A DNA stretch of 42,742 nucleotides from assembly GCA_020851795.1 (NCBI GenBank), contig JADZCA010000108.1:1-42742 (forward strand), read 5' to 3'. Each line of letters begins with the position of its first letter. Position 1 is the stretch's first letter. Position numbers and translations under genes: made by a program. The notes under the pieces were generated by a model that was not told the origin of the DNA, searched no databases, and saw only the letters and a list, made by a program, of their open reading frames with translations. Origin of the DNA: Planctomycetota bacterium. Lineage in GTDB: Bacteria > Planctomycetota > PLA2 > JAEUHO01. Shown here in pieces: positions 1-8,065 of the stretch.

Positions 1-1
1 C

Positions 2-86
2 CGAGGCGAGGCCAGGCACCGCAGGCGAAGAGCCCCGGAGGCGGGTTCCTGACCCGTTGAGGAGGCTCTTCGCCGAGGACGCCTCG
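2..86. other. Nested inverted repeat / possible structured RNA or terminator
   Basis: Three nested complementary pairs are visible: 2-8 with 80-86 (7 bp), 24-34 with 64-74 (11 bp perfect, GGCGAAGAGCC) and 43-47 with 51-55 (CGGGT/ACCCG). The element lies upstream of the secreted PDZ gene and may be its 5' leader, the terminator of a gene outside the window, or an RNA element. No known RNA family was recognised. Confidence 0.4.
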
Positions 87-164
87 CCGCAGCCCGGTCC
101 GTGCGGACGCAGCAGGGAGGGTTCCGAAGCAGAGCCGGATGCAAGGGTCTCGGGAGGACTACCG

Positions 165-1325
165 ATGCGCCGACTCCTCGCAGTCCCCACGGCCGTGGCC
201 GTCGCCTCCGCCGCGATGCTCGCGGTCGGCGCGCGCGCGGGCGACGCACCGTCCTCGCCGCGTCCGTTCGACCGCGTGCGCGTGCGGCAGGCGATCTTGT
301 CGCGCCTCGACGCGAAGATCGACGCCGACGCCGCGCGCGCGCACCTCGACGCACGCGTCGTCCTCGACGAGGCGATGCCGCTCCCCTACCTCGGCGTCGA
401 CGCCGACCCCGTGGCGGCTTCGGGCGCGGCGCAGGGCGGCATGAAGATCACGAAGGTGTACCCGGCGACGGGCGCGGAGGCCGCGGGCCTGCGCGAGGGC
501 GACGTGCTCGTCGCCGTGTCCGGCCGCCCGACGACCGACCCGGTCTCGCTCGGGCTCGCGATCCGCTCGCACGAGGTCGGCGACGTGCTCTCGTTCGTCT
601 ACGTCCGCGCGGGCGCGACGATCGAGGCGACGGCGCCGCTGGGGCGACGGCCCGAGGAGGACGAAGACGAGGAGGAGCAGTTCGCGGCGGTGCTTCCGTC
701 CGGCGAGCCGGCGCCGAGCCCGACCCCGTTCTCGCTCGCGTTGACGCCTGCGGCGCGGGACGTGCCGCTCGGGACGCTGGGGCTCGAGGCGCTGCTCGGC
801 GGGCACGGCCGACCGCCGGCGTTCCGCGTCGAGTCGGAGGGCACGCACGCGTGGCTGCGTCAGACGGACGACGACCCGACCGGGATCCGCTTCCCGATGG
901 CGTGGGTGACGGCGCTGCGGGCGCCTGACGTGAGCGCGACCGTGCGGATCCGGCTCGTCGGCGGGCGCCAGGACCGTGCGGGCGGTCTGGTCGTGCGCGG
1001 CGAGAACGCGCACACGTACCTCGTGGCCCGCGTCAACGCGGTCGAGGGGGACCTGCGCATCTTCCGCGTCGCGGGTGGGCTGCGGCGCACGCTGCCGGGT
1101 GCACGCGCGCGCGTGGACGGGCTCGGCGACGGCTGGCACGTGCTCGAGGTCGTCGCGCGCGGCCCGGAGATCCGGGCGCGGCTCGACGGCGGCGAGGCGG
1201 TGGTCGGCTACGACACGTACGTGCGCGGCGGTCGGGTGGGCGTCTGGACGAAGTCCGACTCGGTCACCGACTTCGAGGGCCTCGAGGCGACGCCGCTCCC
1301 GCCGCAGGCGCCTTCGTCGCGCTGA
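165..1325 (+). CDS. Secreted PDZ-domain protein with C-terminal laminin-G/3-keto-disaccharide-hydrolase-like domain
   Basis: Predicted exported protein of 386 aa. The ATG at 165 was chosen because it follows a GGGAGG ribosome-binding site and opens a typical signal peptide (RR, then a hydrophobic stretch, ending ARA-G near residue 25); the open frame itself begins at 57. Residues about 73-160 form a PDZ domain (PYLGV, then ATGAEAAGLREGDVLVAVSG), which binds C-terminal or extended peptides. An acidic linker with EEDEDEEEQ follows at about 164-172. Residues about 215-378 resemble the beta-sandwich seen in laminin-G/DUF1080 proteins (GGLVVRGENAHTYLVARV and GRVGVWTKSDSVTDFEGL). No protease or hydrolase catalytic motif was seen, so a scaffold or binding role outside the cytoplasm is inferred. 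It converges with the L,D-transpeptidase gene. Confidence 0.75.
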   Translation: MRRLLAVPTAVAVASAAMLAVGARAGDAPSSPRPFDRVRVRQAILSRLDAKIDADAARAHLDARVVLDEAMPLPYLGVDADPVAASGAAQGGMKITKVYPATGAEAAGLREGDVLVAVSGRPTTDPVSLGLAIRSHEVGDVLSFVYVRAGATIEATAPLGRRPEEDEDEEEQFAAVLPSGEPAPSPTPFSLALTPAARDVPLGTLGLEALLGGHGRPPAFRVESEGTHAWLRQTDDDPTGIRFPMAWVTALRAPDVSATVRIRLVGGRQDRAGGLVVRGENAHTYLVARVNAVEGDLRIFRVAGGLRRTLPGARARVDGLGDGWHVLEVVARGPEIRARLDGGEAVVGYDTYVRGGRVGVWTKSDSVTDFEGLEATPLPPQAPSSR

Positions 1326-1390
1326 CGGCCGACCGCGCGCGGCGCCGATCCCGCGCGCTCGCGCGCTCACGTGCCCGCGCGCCCGCTCGA

Positions 1391-1776
1391 GGTGCCCCTT
1401 CCCGCGCCGCCCGCGGTCGCGCCCGACTCTCGTCCGCCGGCGGGGCGTCTCCAGTTACGCCGGTCTCGCGTCGCCGTGTGGAGGCACGTCCCCGCGCGAC
1501 CGCGGTGAACGCGGCGCGAGGCATGGTCGCGCGCCCGACTCTCGTCCGCCCACGGGGCGTTCTCAGCTACGCCGGTCTCGCGTCGCCGTGTGGAGGCACG
1601 TCCCCGCGCGACCGCGCGGGGTGCCCCTTCCCGCGCCGCCCGCGGTCGCGCCCGACTCTCGTCCGCCGGGAGGGCGTCCTCAGCTACGCCGGTCTCGCGC
1701 TGCTGCGTCGAGGCGTGCCCCCGCGCGACCGCGGTGAACGCGGCGCGAGGGATCGCCGCGCGCCTCCCGTCCGCCG
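1391..1776. repeat. Intergenic tandem direct repeats, three units of about 112-117 bp plus a partial fourth
   Basis: The core gcccgactctcgtccgcc occurs at 1421-1438, 1533-1550 and 1650-1667, with a degenerate partial copy ending at 1776. Each core is followed by a conserved block (tcagctacgccggtctcgcg) and by ccgcgcgaccgcg. The 30-nt block at 1391-1420 recurs at 1620-1649. Unit lengths are not multiples of three, so the frame shifts and this is not a repeat protein. It fills the whole gap between two convergent genes. No other gene was found between 1326 and 1778. Confidence 0.85.
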
Positions 1777-1778
1777 GC

Positions 1779-2966
1779 TCACCGAATCACGACCCTCGTC
1801 GCCGGGCCTTCGTTCTTCCCCGTTCGCACCCACCCCGTCATCTCGACGGCCTCGGGGTTGCGCAGGCGCACGCATCCGTTGCTGCAGTCGGTCCCGACCG
1901 TGTCGGGCTTGTTCGTGCCGTGGATCCCGTAGCCCGTCGGGTGCTCGACCGACGAGATCGGGATCCACGCGTCGCCGAGCTCGTTGCGCGGGTCGCCGTA
2001 CGGCACCACGCGCGCGTCGCCGGGGCGCAGCAGCTCGGGCGGCACGTGCCAGTCGGGGTTCAGGTACTTGTCCTTGACCTCGTACACGCCGGGGTACGTC
2101 GGCGTCGAAGGCTTGCCCACGCCGACCGCGAGCTCCTTGACGAGCACACCGCCGACGTAGAGCCCCATGCGGTGGCGCGCACGGTCCACGCGGACCTCGA
2201 GCGCCTCGGTCGGCAGCACCAGCCGCTCGCCCGCACGCAGACGCGACGGGTCGAGGTTGCCGCCGTGGTTCCAGAACAGCAGCACGTTGGGCCCGTACGG
2301 GAGCTTCTCGCGCGAGACGATGCGGACCGGGCTGTCGCCGGGCTTGACCTCGTACGCCGTCGTCACGCCGGGCAGCGTCCCACGCCACGTGTAGACCGTC
2401 GCGTTGAGCGTCGCGATCGTCGCGACGAGGCGGGCGCGCTCCTCGGTCGGGGCCCCCGCCGCGTCGAACAGCTCGGGCAGCGAGAGCGCGCGCGACAGGT
2501 CGCGCCGCGCACGGTCGGCGAGCGGCACGCGCGCGTCGAGCGGCCGGTCCTCGCGCAACGCCTCCTTCGCGAGCGCCGTCCCCCGCTCGAGCGCATGACG
2601 GCGGGCCTCCGCCGTCTCGGCCAGCTCGCCGTCGAGGCGCTTCTCGAGCAGGTCGGCCGCCGCGCCGTCCCCCGCGCGACGCTTGGCGTCCACCTGCGTG
2701 CGCACCTCGGCGGCCGCCGCCTCCTCGGGCGGCAGCGACGAAGGCGCGCCGGCCGACTTCGCCAGCGGCGGCGCCTCGCCCGCCGGCTCGACGGCCTTGC
2801 GCGCCCCCGCGGCGTCCTCGCCGGCGCCGGCCGCGCCTTCGCCGGCCTTCGCGACGGCGGCCGGGGACTTCGCGAGCGGCGGCGCGTCCGCGCGCTCGCG
2901 CAGCTTCACGTACGCCACGGCCCCGAGACCCACCACCAGCCCGAGCACGATCCAGGTCGGACGCAT
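1779..2966 (-). CDS. LysM and L,D-transpeptidase (YkuD) domain protein, membrane-anchored
   Basis: 395 aa. The start is the ATG at 2966, preceded by GGAGGT. Residues 5-20 form one hydrophobic N-terminal segment, acting as an anchor or signal. A long Ala/Pro/Lys-rich linker with a helical region follows to about residue 190. Residues about 203-253 match LysM peptidoglycan binding (YEVKPGDS, then RLRAGERLVLP). Residues about 263-395 are a YkuD domain with His349 in GYGIHG and the catalytic Cys365 in CSNGCVRL. Such enzymes form 3-3 peptidoglycan cross-links or attach proteins to peptidoglycan through a Cys acyl-enzyme. The gene has its own promoter and is not coupled to pheT. Its stop abuts the repeat block. 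Confidence 0.88.
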   Translation of the reverse strand: MRPTWIVLGLVVGLGAVAYVKLRERADAPPLAKSPAAVAKAGEGAAGAGEDAAGARKAVEPAGEAPPLAKSAGAPSSLPPEEAAAAEVRTQVDAKRRAGDGAAADLLEKRLDGELAETAEARRHALERGTALAKEALREDRPLDARVPLADRARRDLSRALSLPELFDAAGAPTEERARLVATIATLNATVYTWRGTLPGVTTAYEVKPGDSPVRIVSREKLPYGPNVLLFWNHGGNLDPSRLRAGERLVLPTEALEVRVDRARHRMGLYVGGVLVKELAVGVGKPSTPTYPGVYEVKDKYLNPDWHVPPELLRPGDARVVPYGDPRNELGDAWIPISSVEHPTGYGIHGTNKPDTVGTDCSNGCVRLRNPEAVEMTGWVRTGKNEGPATRVVIR

Positions 2967-3027
2967 GCGACCTCCGCGACGCCTTCGTCCCCCCGCACCC
3001 GCAAGCGGTTGGGGACGATGGGTCCAT

Positions 3028-3055
3028 ACGCTACGTCGGTTGGGGGCGCACGCAA
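3028..3055 (-). promoter_or_regulatory. Predicted housekeeping promoter of the L,D-transpeptidase gene
   Basis: On the minus strand, TTGCGT (3055-3050), a 16-bp spacer and TAGCGT (3033-3028). The -10 equals the one predicted for hslV. The leader to the ATG at 2966 would be about 55 nt. Confidence 0.55.
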
Positions 3056-3109
3056 GATGAAAGGAGCGGGGCCCGTGGGGACCGCCGACGCGTGCGCGCG
3101 CGACGCCGG

Positions 3110-3137
3110 GCGCGGCGCCGCGTGCCACGCCGCGCCG
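3110..3137 (-). terminator. Hairpin downstream of pheT
   Basis: A 9-bp perfect stem (GGCGCGGCG at 3110-3118 with CGCCGCGCC at 3129-3137) around a 10-nt loop, about 20 nt after the pheT stop. There is no U-tract, so terminator function is inferred from position. Confidence 0.4.
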
Positions 3138-3157
3138 GCCGGCGGCAGAGGGCGGGG

Positions 3158-5596
3158 TCAGGCGCCGGTGCGGACGGTCCACCCGGCGCGGCGCAGCGCG
3201 TCGAGGGCCCGCGTCTGGAGCTTCTCGAGCGCCGCGGGCTTGAGCGTGCCGTCGTCGTCGCCGAAGGTCACCGTGAAGGCGAGCGACCGGTGGCCGTCGG
3301 GGATCCCCGCGCCCTCGTAGACGTCGAAGAGGGCCACGTCCTTGACCGCGGGGCCCGCACAGCGACGCAGCACCGTCGCGACCTCCTCGGAGGACGTCCG
3401 CCGCGGCACCACCACCGCGACGTCGAAGGGCGACCACGGGAACCGCGCCACCCCCGCGTAGCGACGCCCGGGGCGGCCGGCCGCGAGCACGCGGTCGAGG
3501 TGGACCTCGGCCGTGGCGACGCGCCCGGTGAGGTCGAAGGCCCGAGCCACCTTGGGCGCCACCTCGCCCACCAGGGCGACGACGGCGTCGCCCACCCGCA
3601 GGGCCGCACGGCGCCCGGGGTGCAGCCAGACCGGCGGGGGGAGCCCCTCGTCGAGGCAGGCGCCGTCCGCCGGGACGACCGAGACGGGGCCGACCCCCAC
3701 CCGGTCGAGCCAGGCCACGACGTCGTCCTTGAGCGCGAGGAAGGTCTCGCCCCGCGGGTCGTCGGCCCGGTCCCGCGCCGCGAGCAGCATCCCGAGCACG
3801 CGCACCTCGAGCGGGAGCGCGCGGTCGCGCCGGTCGCGCTTGACGAAGACGCGCGTCCACTCGCACAGGCGCAGCACGGGCTCCCGAGGCTGGTTGCGCG
3901 CCGCCGCGCCCAACAGGTTCTGCGTGCAGGTCGTCTGGAGGCGGTCCTGCGCGGCCGAGAGCGGGTTGGACAGCCGCAGCGCGGCCTCGGGGTCGGTCCC
4001 CAGCCGGGCGCACTCGGCCGCGCCGTGGAAGGCGTAGGTGGCCGTCTCGGCGTAGCCCAGCGCGAGCGAGAGCGCGGCGCGACCGTCGCGCTCGAGCGCC
4101 CGGACGGGGGTCGGTCGCAGCGGCCGCATCGGTGCCAGCGGGGCCTCGACGCGGACGTGCTCGTACCCGTGAAGGCGCCCGACCTCCTCGACGAGGTCCT
4201 CGGCGATCGACACGTCTTTGGTCGCGCGCCACGAGGGGACCTCGACGCGCCACGGTGACCGCGCGCGGTCGCAGCGGAAGCCGACGGAGGCGAGGCGGTC
4301 GGCGACCGCCGCGTCGTCGAGCGGGATCCCGAGGCGGCGCCGCACGAGGTCGGGGTCGAGGTCCACGGCCACCGGCGGGTAGGGCCGCGGGAACTCGTCC
4401 GCCGCCGCCCGCGCGACGCGCACGCCCGGGACGACGTCGAGTGCGCGCTCGACGAACCGGAGCGCGGCGGTCCACGCGCCGACCGGGTCGAGGGACTTCT
4501 CGAAGCGGGCCGAGGCGTCGGTGCGCAGCCCGTGGCGGATCGCCGAGCGCCGCACGCGCGCGGCGTCGAAACAGGCGGACTCGAGGAGCACGGCCGTGGT
4601 GTCCACGCGGACCCCGGACGCCTCGCCCCCCATCACGCCCGCCAGCGCGAGCACCCGGCGCTCGTCGGCGATGACGAGGTCCTCGGGGTCGAGGGCGAGG
4701 TCCTTGCCGTCGAGGGTCTTCATCCGCTCGCCGGCGCGGGCCCGACGCACGACGACGCGCCCGGACACCTCGCGCAGGTCGAAGGCGTGCAGGGGCTGGC
4801 CCTGCTCGACCATGACGAGGTTGGTCAGGTCCACGAGGAGGCTGACGCTGCGCAGGCCGACGGCCTCGAGCGTGCGCACGAGCCACGCGGGCGACGGGCC
4901 GTCGTGGACGCCCTCGAGGACGAGGCCTACGTAGCGCCGGCAGCCCGACGGGTCGTCCACCGTGACGGGGAACGCCGGCGACGACGCCGCCCGCACCAGC
5001 GCCTCGGCTCTCGCGGTCGAGGGGAGGCGCAGCGGGCGTCCGAACACCGCGGCGAGCTCGCGGGCGACGCCGACGTGCCCCCAGAGGTCGGGGCGGCTGG
5101 TGATGCCGGTGTTGTTCAGGTCGAGGACGACGTCGGCGACGCCCAAGGCCTCCGCGGCGGGCCGGCCCGGGGGCGTGCCCTCGGGCAGCACGATGATCCC
5201 CTCGTGCGAGGAGCCCAGGCCGAGCTCGTCCTCGGCGCAGATCATCCCCTCGCTCTCGACGCCGCGGATCTTCGCCTTCTTGAGCGTGAGCCCGCCGGGG
5301 AGCGTCGTGCCGACGGGGGCGAAGCAGACGGCCTGGCCCCGGGCCACGTTGGGCGCGCCGCAGACGACGCGCAGCGTCGCCGCACCGCCGAAGTCCACGG
5401 TGCACAGCCGCAGCCGGTCCGCGTTGGGATGGGGCTCGACCTCGAGCACCCGCGCGGTCACGACGCCCGGCAGGGCGCCGAGCCGCTCGACGCCCTCGAC
5501 GTCGGCGACCCGGAGCGGCAGCAGCCGGGCCGCCTCGTCGGGCGAGACGCCCGCGAGGTCGGCGAGCTCGGCCAGCAGTCGCCAGGAGACCTTCAT
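3158..5596 (-). CDS. pheT: Phenylalanyl-tRNA synthetase beta subunit
   Basis: 812 aa, the normal size for the bacterial beta subunit of the alpha2-beta2 enzyme that charges tRNA(Phe). The N-terminal tRNA-binding (EMAP-like) domain at about 40-150 shows VEPHPNADRLRLCTVDFGG and VCGAPNV. The B3/B4 editing region and B5 domain follow, then the catalytic-like domain. The last 90 residues are the ferredoxin-fold anticodon-binding domain (RFPWSPFDVAVVVP, then GHRSLAFTVTF). The ATG overlaps the pheS stop as ATGA, so the two subunits are probably translationally coupled. Confidence 0.97.
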   Translation of the reverse strand: MKVSWRLLAELADLAGVSPDEAARLLPLRVADVEGVERLGALPGVVTARVLEVEPHPNADRLRLCTVDFGGAATLRVVCGAPNVARGQAVCFAPVGTTLPGGLTLKKAKIRGVESEGMICAEDELGLGSSHEGIIVLPEGTPPGRPAAEALGVADVVLDLNNTGITSRPDLWGHVGVARELAAVFGRPLRLPSTARAEALVRAASSPAFPVTVDDPSGCRRYVGLVLEGVHDGPSPAWLVRTLEAVGLRSVSLLVDLTNLVMVEQGQPLHAFDLREVSGRVVVRRARAGERMKTLDGKDLALDPEDLVIADERRVLALAGVMGGEASGVRVDTTAVLLESACFDAARVRRSAIRHGLRTDASARFEKSLDPVGAWTAALRFVERALDVVPGVRVARAAADEFPRPYPPVAVDLDPDLVRRRLGIPLDDAAVADRLASVGFRCDRARSPWRVEVPSWRATKDVSIAEDLVEEVGRLHGYEHVRVEAPLAPMRPLRPTPVRALERDGRAALSLALGYAETATYAFHGAAECARLGTDPEAALRLSNPLSAAQDRLQTTCTQNLLGAAARNQPREPVLRLCEWTRVFVKRDRRDRALPLEVRVLGMLLAARDRADDPRGETFLALKDDVVAWLDRVGVGPVSVVPADGACLDEGLPPPVWLHPGRRAALRVGDAVVALVGEVAPKVARAFDLTGRVATAEVHLDRVLAAGRPGRRYAGVARFPWSPFDVAVVVPRRTSSEEVATVLRRCAGPAVKDVALFDVYEGAGIPDGHRSLAFTVTFGDDDGTLKPAALEKLQTRALDALRRAGWTVRTGA

Positions 5597-6678
5597 CCGA
5601 CGAGCCCTCCGGCGAACTGGCGCAGGAACCGCAGGTCCCCCGCGGCGAAGTGGCGGATGTCCTCGATGCCGTGGCGCATCATCGTCAGGCGGTCCACGCC
5701 GAGGCCGAACGCGAAGCCCGACCACGTCGCGGGGTCGATCCCGCCGGCGCGGAGCACGTTGGGGTGGATCAGCCCGCAGCCGAGCAGCTCGACCCAGCCG
5801 GTGCGCTTGCACACGGCGCAGCCCGTGCCGCCGCAGACGAGGCAGCGGACGTCGAGCTCGAAGGACGGCTCGGTGAACGGGAAGAACGACGGGCGCAGGC
5901 GCACCTCGACGTCGCGCCGGAACACCTCGCCGAGCAGCGTGCGCAGCGTCGAGACGAGGTGCCCGACGTGGACGTCGCGGTCCACGAAGATCCCCTCGAG
6001 CTGGTGGAAGGTGTTCTCGTGCGAGGCGTCGAGCGCCTCGTGCCGGAACACGCGCCCGACCGCCACCGCGCGGATCGGCGGCTTGCGCGTCGCCATGGTG
6101 CGGATCTGCACGGGCGAGGTGTGCGTGCGCAGGAGGTTGCCGTCCTCGAGCCAGGTCGTGTCGTGGCTGTCGCGCGCGGGGTGGTCGCGCGGGATGTTGA
6201 GCGCCTCGAAGTTGTGCCACTCGTCCTCGACCCACGGGCCGTCGAGCACCTCGAGCCCCATCGACAGGCAGATGTCCTCGAGCTCGCGCCGCATCCCGCT
6301 GACGGGGTGGACGAGCCCGAGCCCGCGGCCCGTCGCGGCGGGCGCGGCGGCCGGCGCGACCGCGGCGAGCGGCATCGTGGGGTCCACCCACTCCCGGTCG
6401 GCGAGCGCCCCCTCGTGCGCGCTGCGCAGCGCGGCGAGCCGCACGTCGATGGCCGCCTCGACGGCGCCCTTGGCCTCGTTGGCGGCCTTCCCCACGGGCC
6501 CGCGCTGCTCGGGCGGGAGCGCGCCGATCCCGCGCAGGACGTCCTGGAGGCGGCCGCTGCGGCCGAGCCAGGCGGAGCGGAGGGCCTCGACGGCCTCGGC
6601 GGTCGTGGCGGCCTCGACGGCGGCGAGCGCCTCGGCGCGGAGCGCCTCGACGGAGCCGGAAGGGGGCGTGCCGGACAT
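5593..6678 (-). CDS. pheS: Phenylalanyl-tRNA synthetase alpha subunit
   Basis: 361 aa. This is the catalytic subunit that activates phenylalanine and transfers it to tRNA(Phe). After an N-terminal coiled-coil arm, the class II core shows HPVSGMRRELEDIC, motif 2 (GRVFRHEALDASHENTFHQ), FTEPSFELDVR and motif 3 (GFAFGLGVDRL). A CLVCGGTGCAVC segment between the FTEPS motif and LGCGLIHPNVL could bind zinc; similar Cys clusters occur in PheS of several other phyla. The ATG at 6678 was chosen for a GGGAG site 8 nt upstream. No Phe-rich leader peptide like E. coli pheM was found in the 94-nt gap after rplT. Confidence 0.97.
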   Translation of the reverse strand: MSGTPPSGSVEALRAEALAAVEAATTAEAVEALRSAWLGRSGRLQDVLRGIGALPPEQRGPVGKAANEAKGAVEAAIDVRLAALRSAHEGALADREWVDPTMPLAAVAPAAAPAATGRGLGLVHPVSGMRRELEDICLSMGLEVLDGPWVEDEWHNFEALNIPRDHPARDSHDTTWLEDGNLLRTHTSPVQIRTMATRKPPIRAVAVGRVFRHEALDASHENTFHQLEGIFVDRDVHVGHLVSTLRTLLGEVFRRDVEVRLRPSFFPFTEPSFELDVRCLVCGGTGCAVCKRTGWVELLGCGLIHPNVLRAGGIDPATWSGFAFGLGVDRLTMMRHGIEDIRHFAAGDLRFLRQFAGGLVG

Positions 6679-6726
6679 GGCGGGGATCTCCCGAGCGGGG
6701 CCCACGGGGGCCGGCGGGAGCGTACC

Positions 6727-6748
6727 CGCGGCCCGTCCGGGGGCCGCG
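6727..6748 (-). terminator. Hairpin between rplT and pheS (terminator or attenuator)
   Basis: An 8-bp perfect stem (6727-6734 with 6741-6748) around a 6-nt loop, about 24 nt after the rplT stop and 49 nt before pheS. It could partly terminate readthrough into pheST. There is no U-tract. Confidence 0.35.
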
Positions 6749-6772
6749 CTCTCTTCGTGTCGCTCCGCGTCG

Positions 6773-7129
6773 CTACGAGAGGGCGGCCTTCGCCTTGGCA
6801 AAGACGGCGTCGAACGCCTTCGCGTCGTGGATGGCGAGCTCGGAGAGCTGCTTGCGGTCGAGCCCGATGCCCGCCTTCTTGACGCCGTGGAGGAAGCGGC
6901 TGTAGGTGAGCCCGCGCTCCTCGGAGGCCGCGGCGAGGCGGACGATCCAGAGGCTGCGGAACACGCGCTTCTTGAGGCGGCGGCCCTTGTAGGCGTGCTG
7001 CCCGGCGCGGTGGACCGTCTCCTTGACGACCTTGAACAGCTTGCCGCGGGACCCGACGTAGCCCTTGGCCGCCTTGAGGAGGCGGCGCTTGCGGCGCAGG
7101 CGGGCGGGGGTGTTGGTGACGCGAGCCAT
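6773..7129 (-). CDS. rplT: 50S ribosomal protein L20
   Basis: 118 aa, full length. It binds 23S rRNA and is needed early in 50S assembly. The family signature is clear: MARVTNTPARLRRKRRLLK at the start and KRVFRSLWIVRLAAA in the middle. It lies 37 nt after rpmI in the conserved infC-rpmI-rplT-pheST cluster. Here infC seems to be a separate unit, because a hairpin and a promoter lie between infC and rpmI. Confidence 0.98.
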   Translation of the reverse strand: MARVTNTPARLRRKRRLLKAAKGYVGSRGKLFKVVKETVHRAGQHAYKGRRLKKRVFRSLWIVRLAAASEERGLTYSRFLHGVKKAGIGLDRKQLSELAIHDAKAFDAVFAKAKAALS

Positions 7130-7166
7130 GGGTCGTCTCCGGCGCGGTCGGGGTCGAGGTCGGCGC

Positions 7167-7361
7167 CTAGACGCCGAGGAACTTGCGGTACGTGACCGCC
7201 TGCGCGCCCGCGACGAGGCCGTTCTTGCGGAGCTTGCGCTTGCGGCTGGCGCGCTTGTGGCTGTTGAGGTGGCTGCCGCCCGCGCGGTACCGGACCACCT
7301 TGCCCGTCTTGGTGACCTTGAAGCGCTTCTTGATGGACCGGTTGGACTTGAGCTTGGGCAT
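7167..7361 (-). CDS. rpmI: 50S ribosomal protein L35
   Basis: 64 aa, the normal L35 length, starting at the ATG of MPKLKSNRSIKKRFKVTKTG. The basic body with the SHLNSHKRASRKRKLR segment is typical. It is the first gene after the promoter at 7392-7419, with a leader of only about 24 nt. That is too short for the long regulatory leader known from Bacillus and E. coli L20 control. Confidence 0.97.
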   Translation of the reverse strand: MPKLKSNRSIKKRFKVTKTGKVVRYRAGGSHLNSHKRASRKRKLRKNGLVAGAQAVTYRKFLGV

Positions 7362-7391
7362 CGGGCGGGACTCGGGCGGGGGAAGCGGGCG

Positions 7392-7419
7392 AGGGTATCC
7401 CACCCGCCCCCGTCGTCAA
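7392..7419 (-). promoter_or_regulatory. Predicted housekeeping promoter of rpmI-rplT-pheST
   Basis: On the minus strand, TTGACG (7419-7414), a 16-bp spacer and TACCCT (7397-7392), just downstream of the infC hairpin and 30 nt before the rpmI ATG. Confidence 0.7.
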
Positions 7420-7430
7420 GGAAGCCCGCC

Positions 7431-7467
7431 GCCCTCCCCCGCCGCGATCCGCCGCGGCGAGGGGGGC
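7431..7467 (-). terminator. Hairpin terminator of infC
   Basis: A long GC stem centred on 7447-7452, with a perfect inner stem CGCCGCG/CGCGGCG and an extended C-rich/G-rich outer stem with few mismatches. It lies 60 nt after the infC stop and just upstream of the rpmI promoter. Confidence 0.5.
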
Positions 7468-7528
7468 GACGGCGCCGCGCGGGCCCCCGGGTCACCCGCC
7501 GGCGGGGCGGGATGGGGCGCCGCCGCGG

Positions 7529-8065
7529 CTACTTGCGGGTCAGCAGCATCGACATGCGCCGGCCCTCGGTGCGGGGCGGCTGCTCGACACGCGCGAGCTC
7601 GTCGAGGCGCTTGGCGACCTCGTTGCAGAGGCCGACGCCGATGTCCTGGTGCGCCATCTCGCGCCCGCGGAACATCACCATCACGAGGACCTTGTCGCCG
7701 CGCTCGAGGAACTCGCGCGCCTGCGCGACGCGGATCTCCATCATGTGCGGGTCGGTCTTCGGACGCAGCCGGACGGTCTTCAGCTTCGTCTTGTGCTGCT
7801 TGCGGCTGCTCTCGTGCGCCTTCTTGTTCTGCTCGTACTTGAACTTGCCGAAGTCCATGATCTTGCAGACGGGCGGGCGCACGTTGGGCGCGACCTCGAC
7901 GAGGTCGAGCCCCTTCTCCTGCGCCATCGCGAGGGCCTGCTCGGTCGGGACCACGCCGACCTGCTTGCCCTCGTCGTCCACGAGGCGGACTTCACGGATG
8001 CGGATCCTCTCGTTGATCCGCGGGCCGGTCGCGGGCGCCGGCATCGAACGGTCGTCGGGACGGAT
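7529..8065 (-). CDS. infC: Translation initiation factor IF-3, apparent ATC start
   Basis: 178 aa from the ATC at 8065, or 171 aa from the first in-frame ATG at 8044. IF-3 binds the 30S subunit and rejects non-canonical start codons. The N domain (GPRINERIRIREVRLVDDEG), the linker (KKAHESSRKQHKTKLKTVRLRPKT) and the C domain (FLERGDKVLVMVMFRGREM) are intact. The ATG at 8044 has no ribosome-binding site. The ATC seven codons upstream has GGAGG at 8078-8074 with 8-nt spacing. Known infC genes use AUU (E. coli) or AUC (Myxococcus xanthus), which allows autorepression by IF-3. The stretch further upstream is in frame but looks non-coding. Confidence 0.9.
   Translation of the reverse strand: MRPDDRSMPAPATGPRINERIRIREVRLVDDEGKQVGVVPTEQALAMAQEKGLDLVEVAPNVRPPVCKIMDFGKFKYEQNKKAHESSRKQHKTKLKTVRLRPKTDPHMMEIRVAQAREFLERGDKVLVMVMFRGREMAHQDIGVGLCNEVAKRLDELARVEQPPRTEGRRMSMLLTRK

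Noticed and set aside
1..86. SRP (4.5S) RNA or tmRNA 3' end at the left edge
   Set aside because: The diagnostic GGAA/GCAG loop of SRP RNA and the tmRNA T-arm are absent.
1478..2077. Plus-strand open frame across the tandem repeats, possible repeat protein
   Set aside because: Unit lengths of 112 and 117 bp shift the frame between copies, composition is Arg/Pro-biased, and it runs into the real L,D-transpeptidase gene on the other strand.
6679..6772. Possible pheM-like Phe leader peptide upstream of pheS
   Set aside because: No start codon followed by Phe codons was found on the minus strand in this gap; only a GC hairpin is visible.
5650..7195. Long plus-strand open frames opposite pheST and rplT
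   Set aside because: They are antisense shadows produced by high GC content; the minus-strand genes are full-length recognised families.
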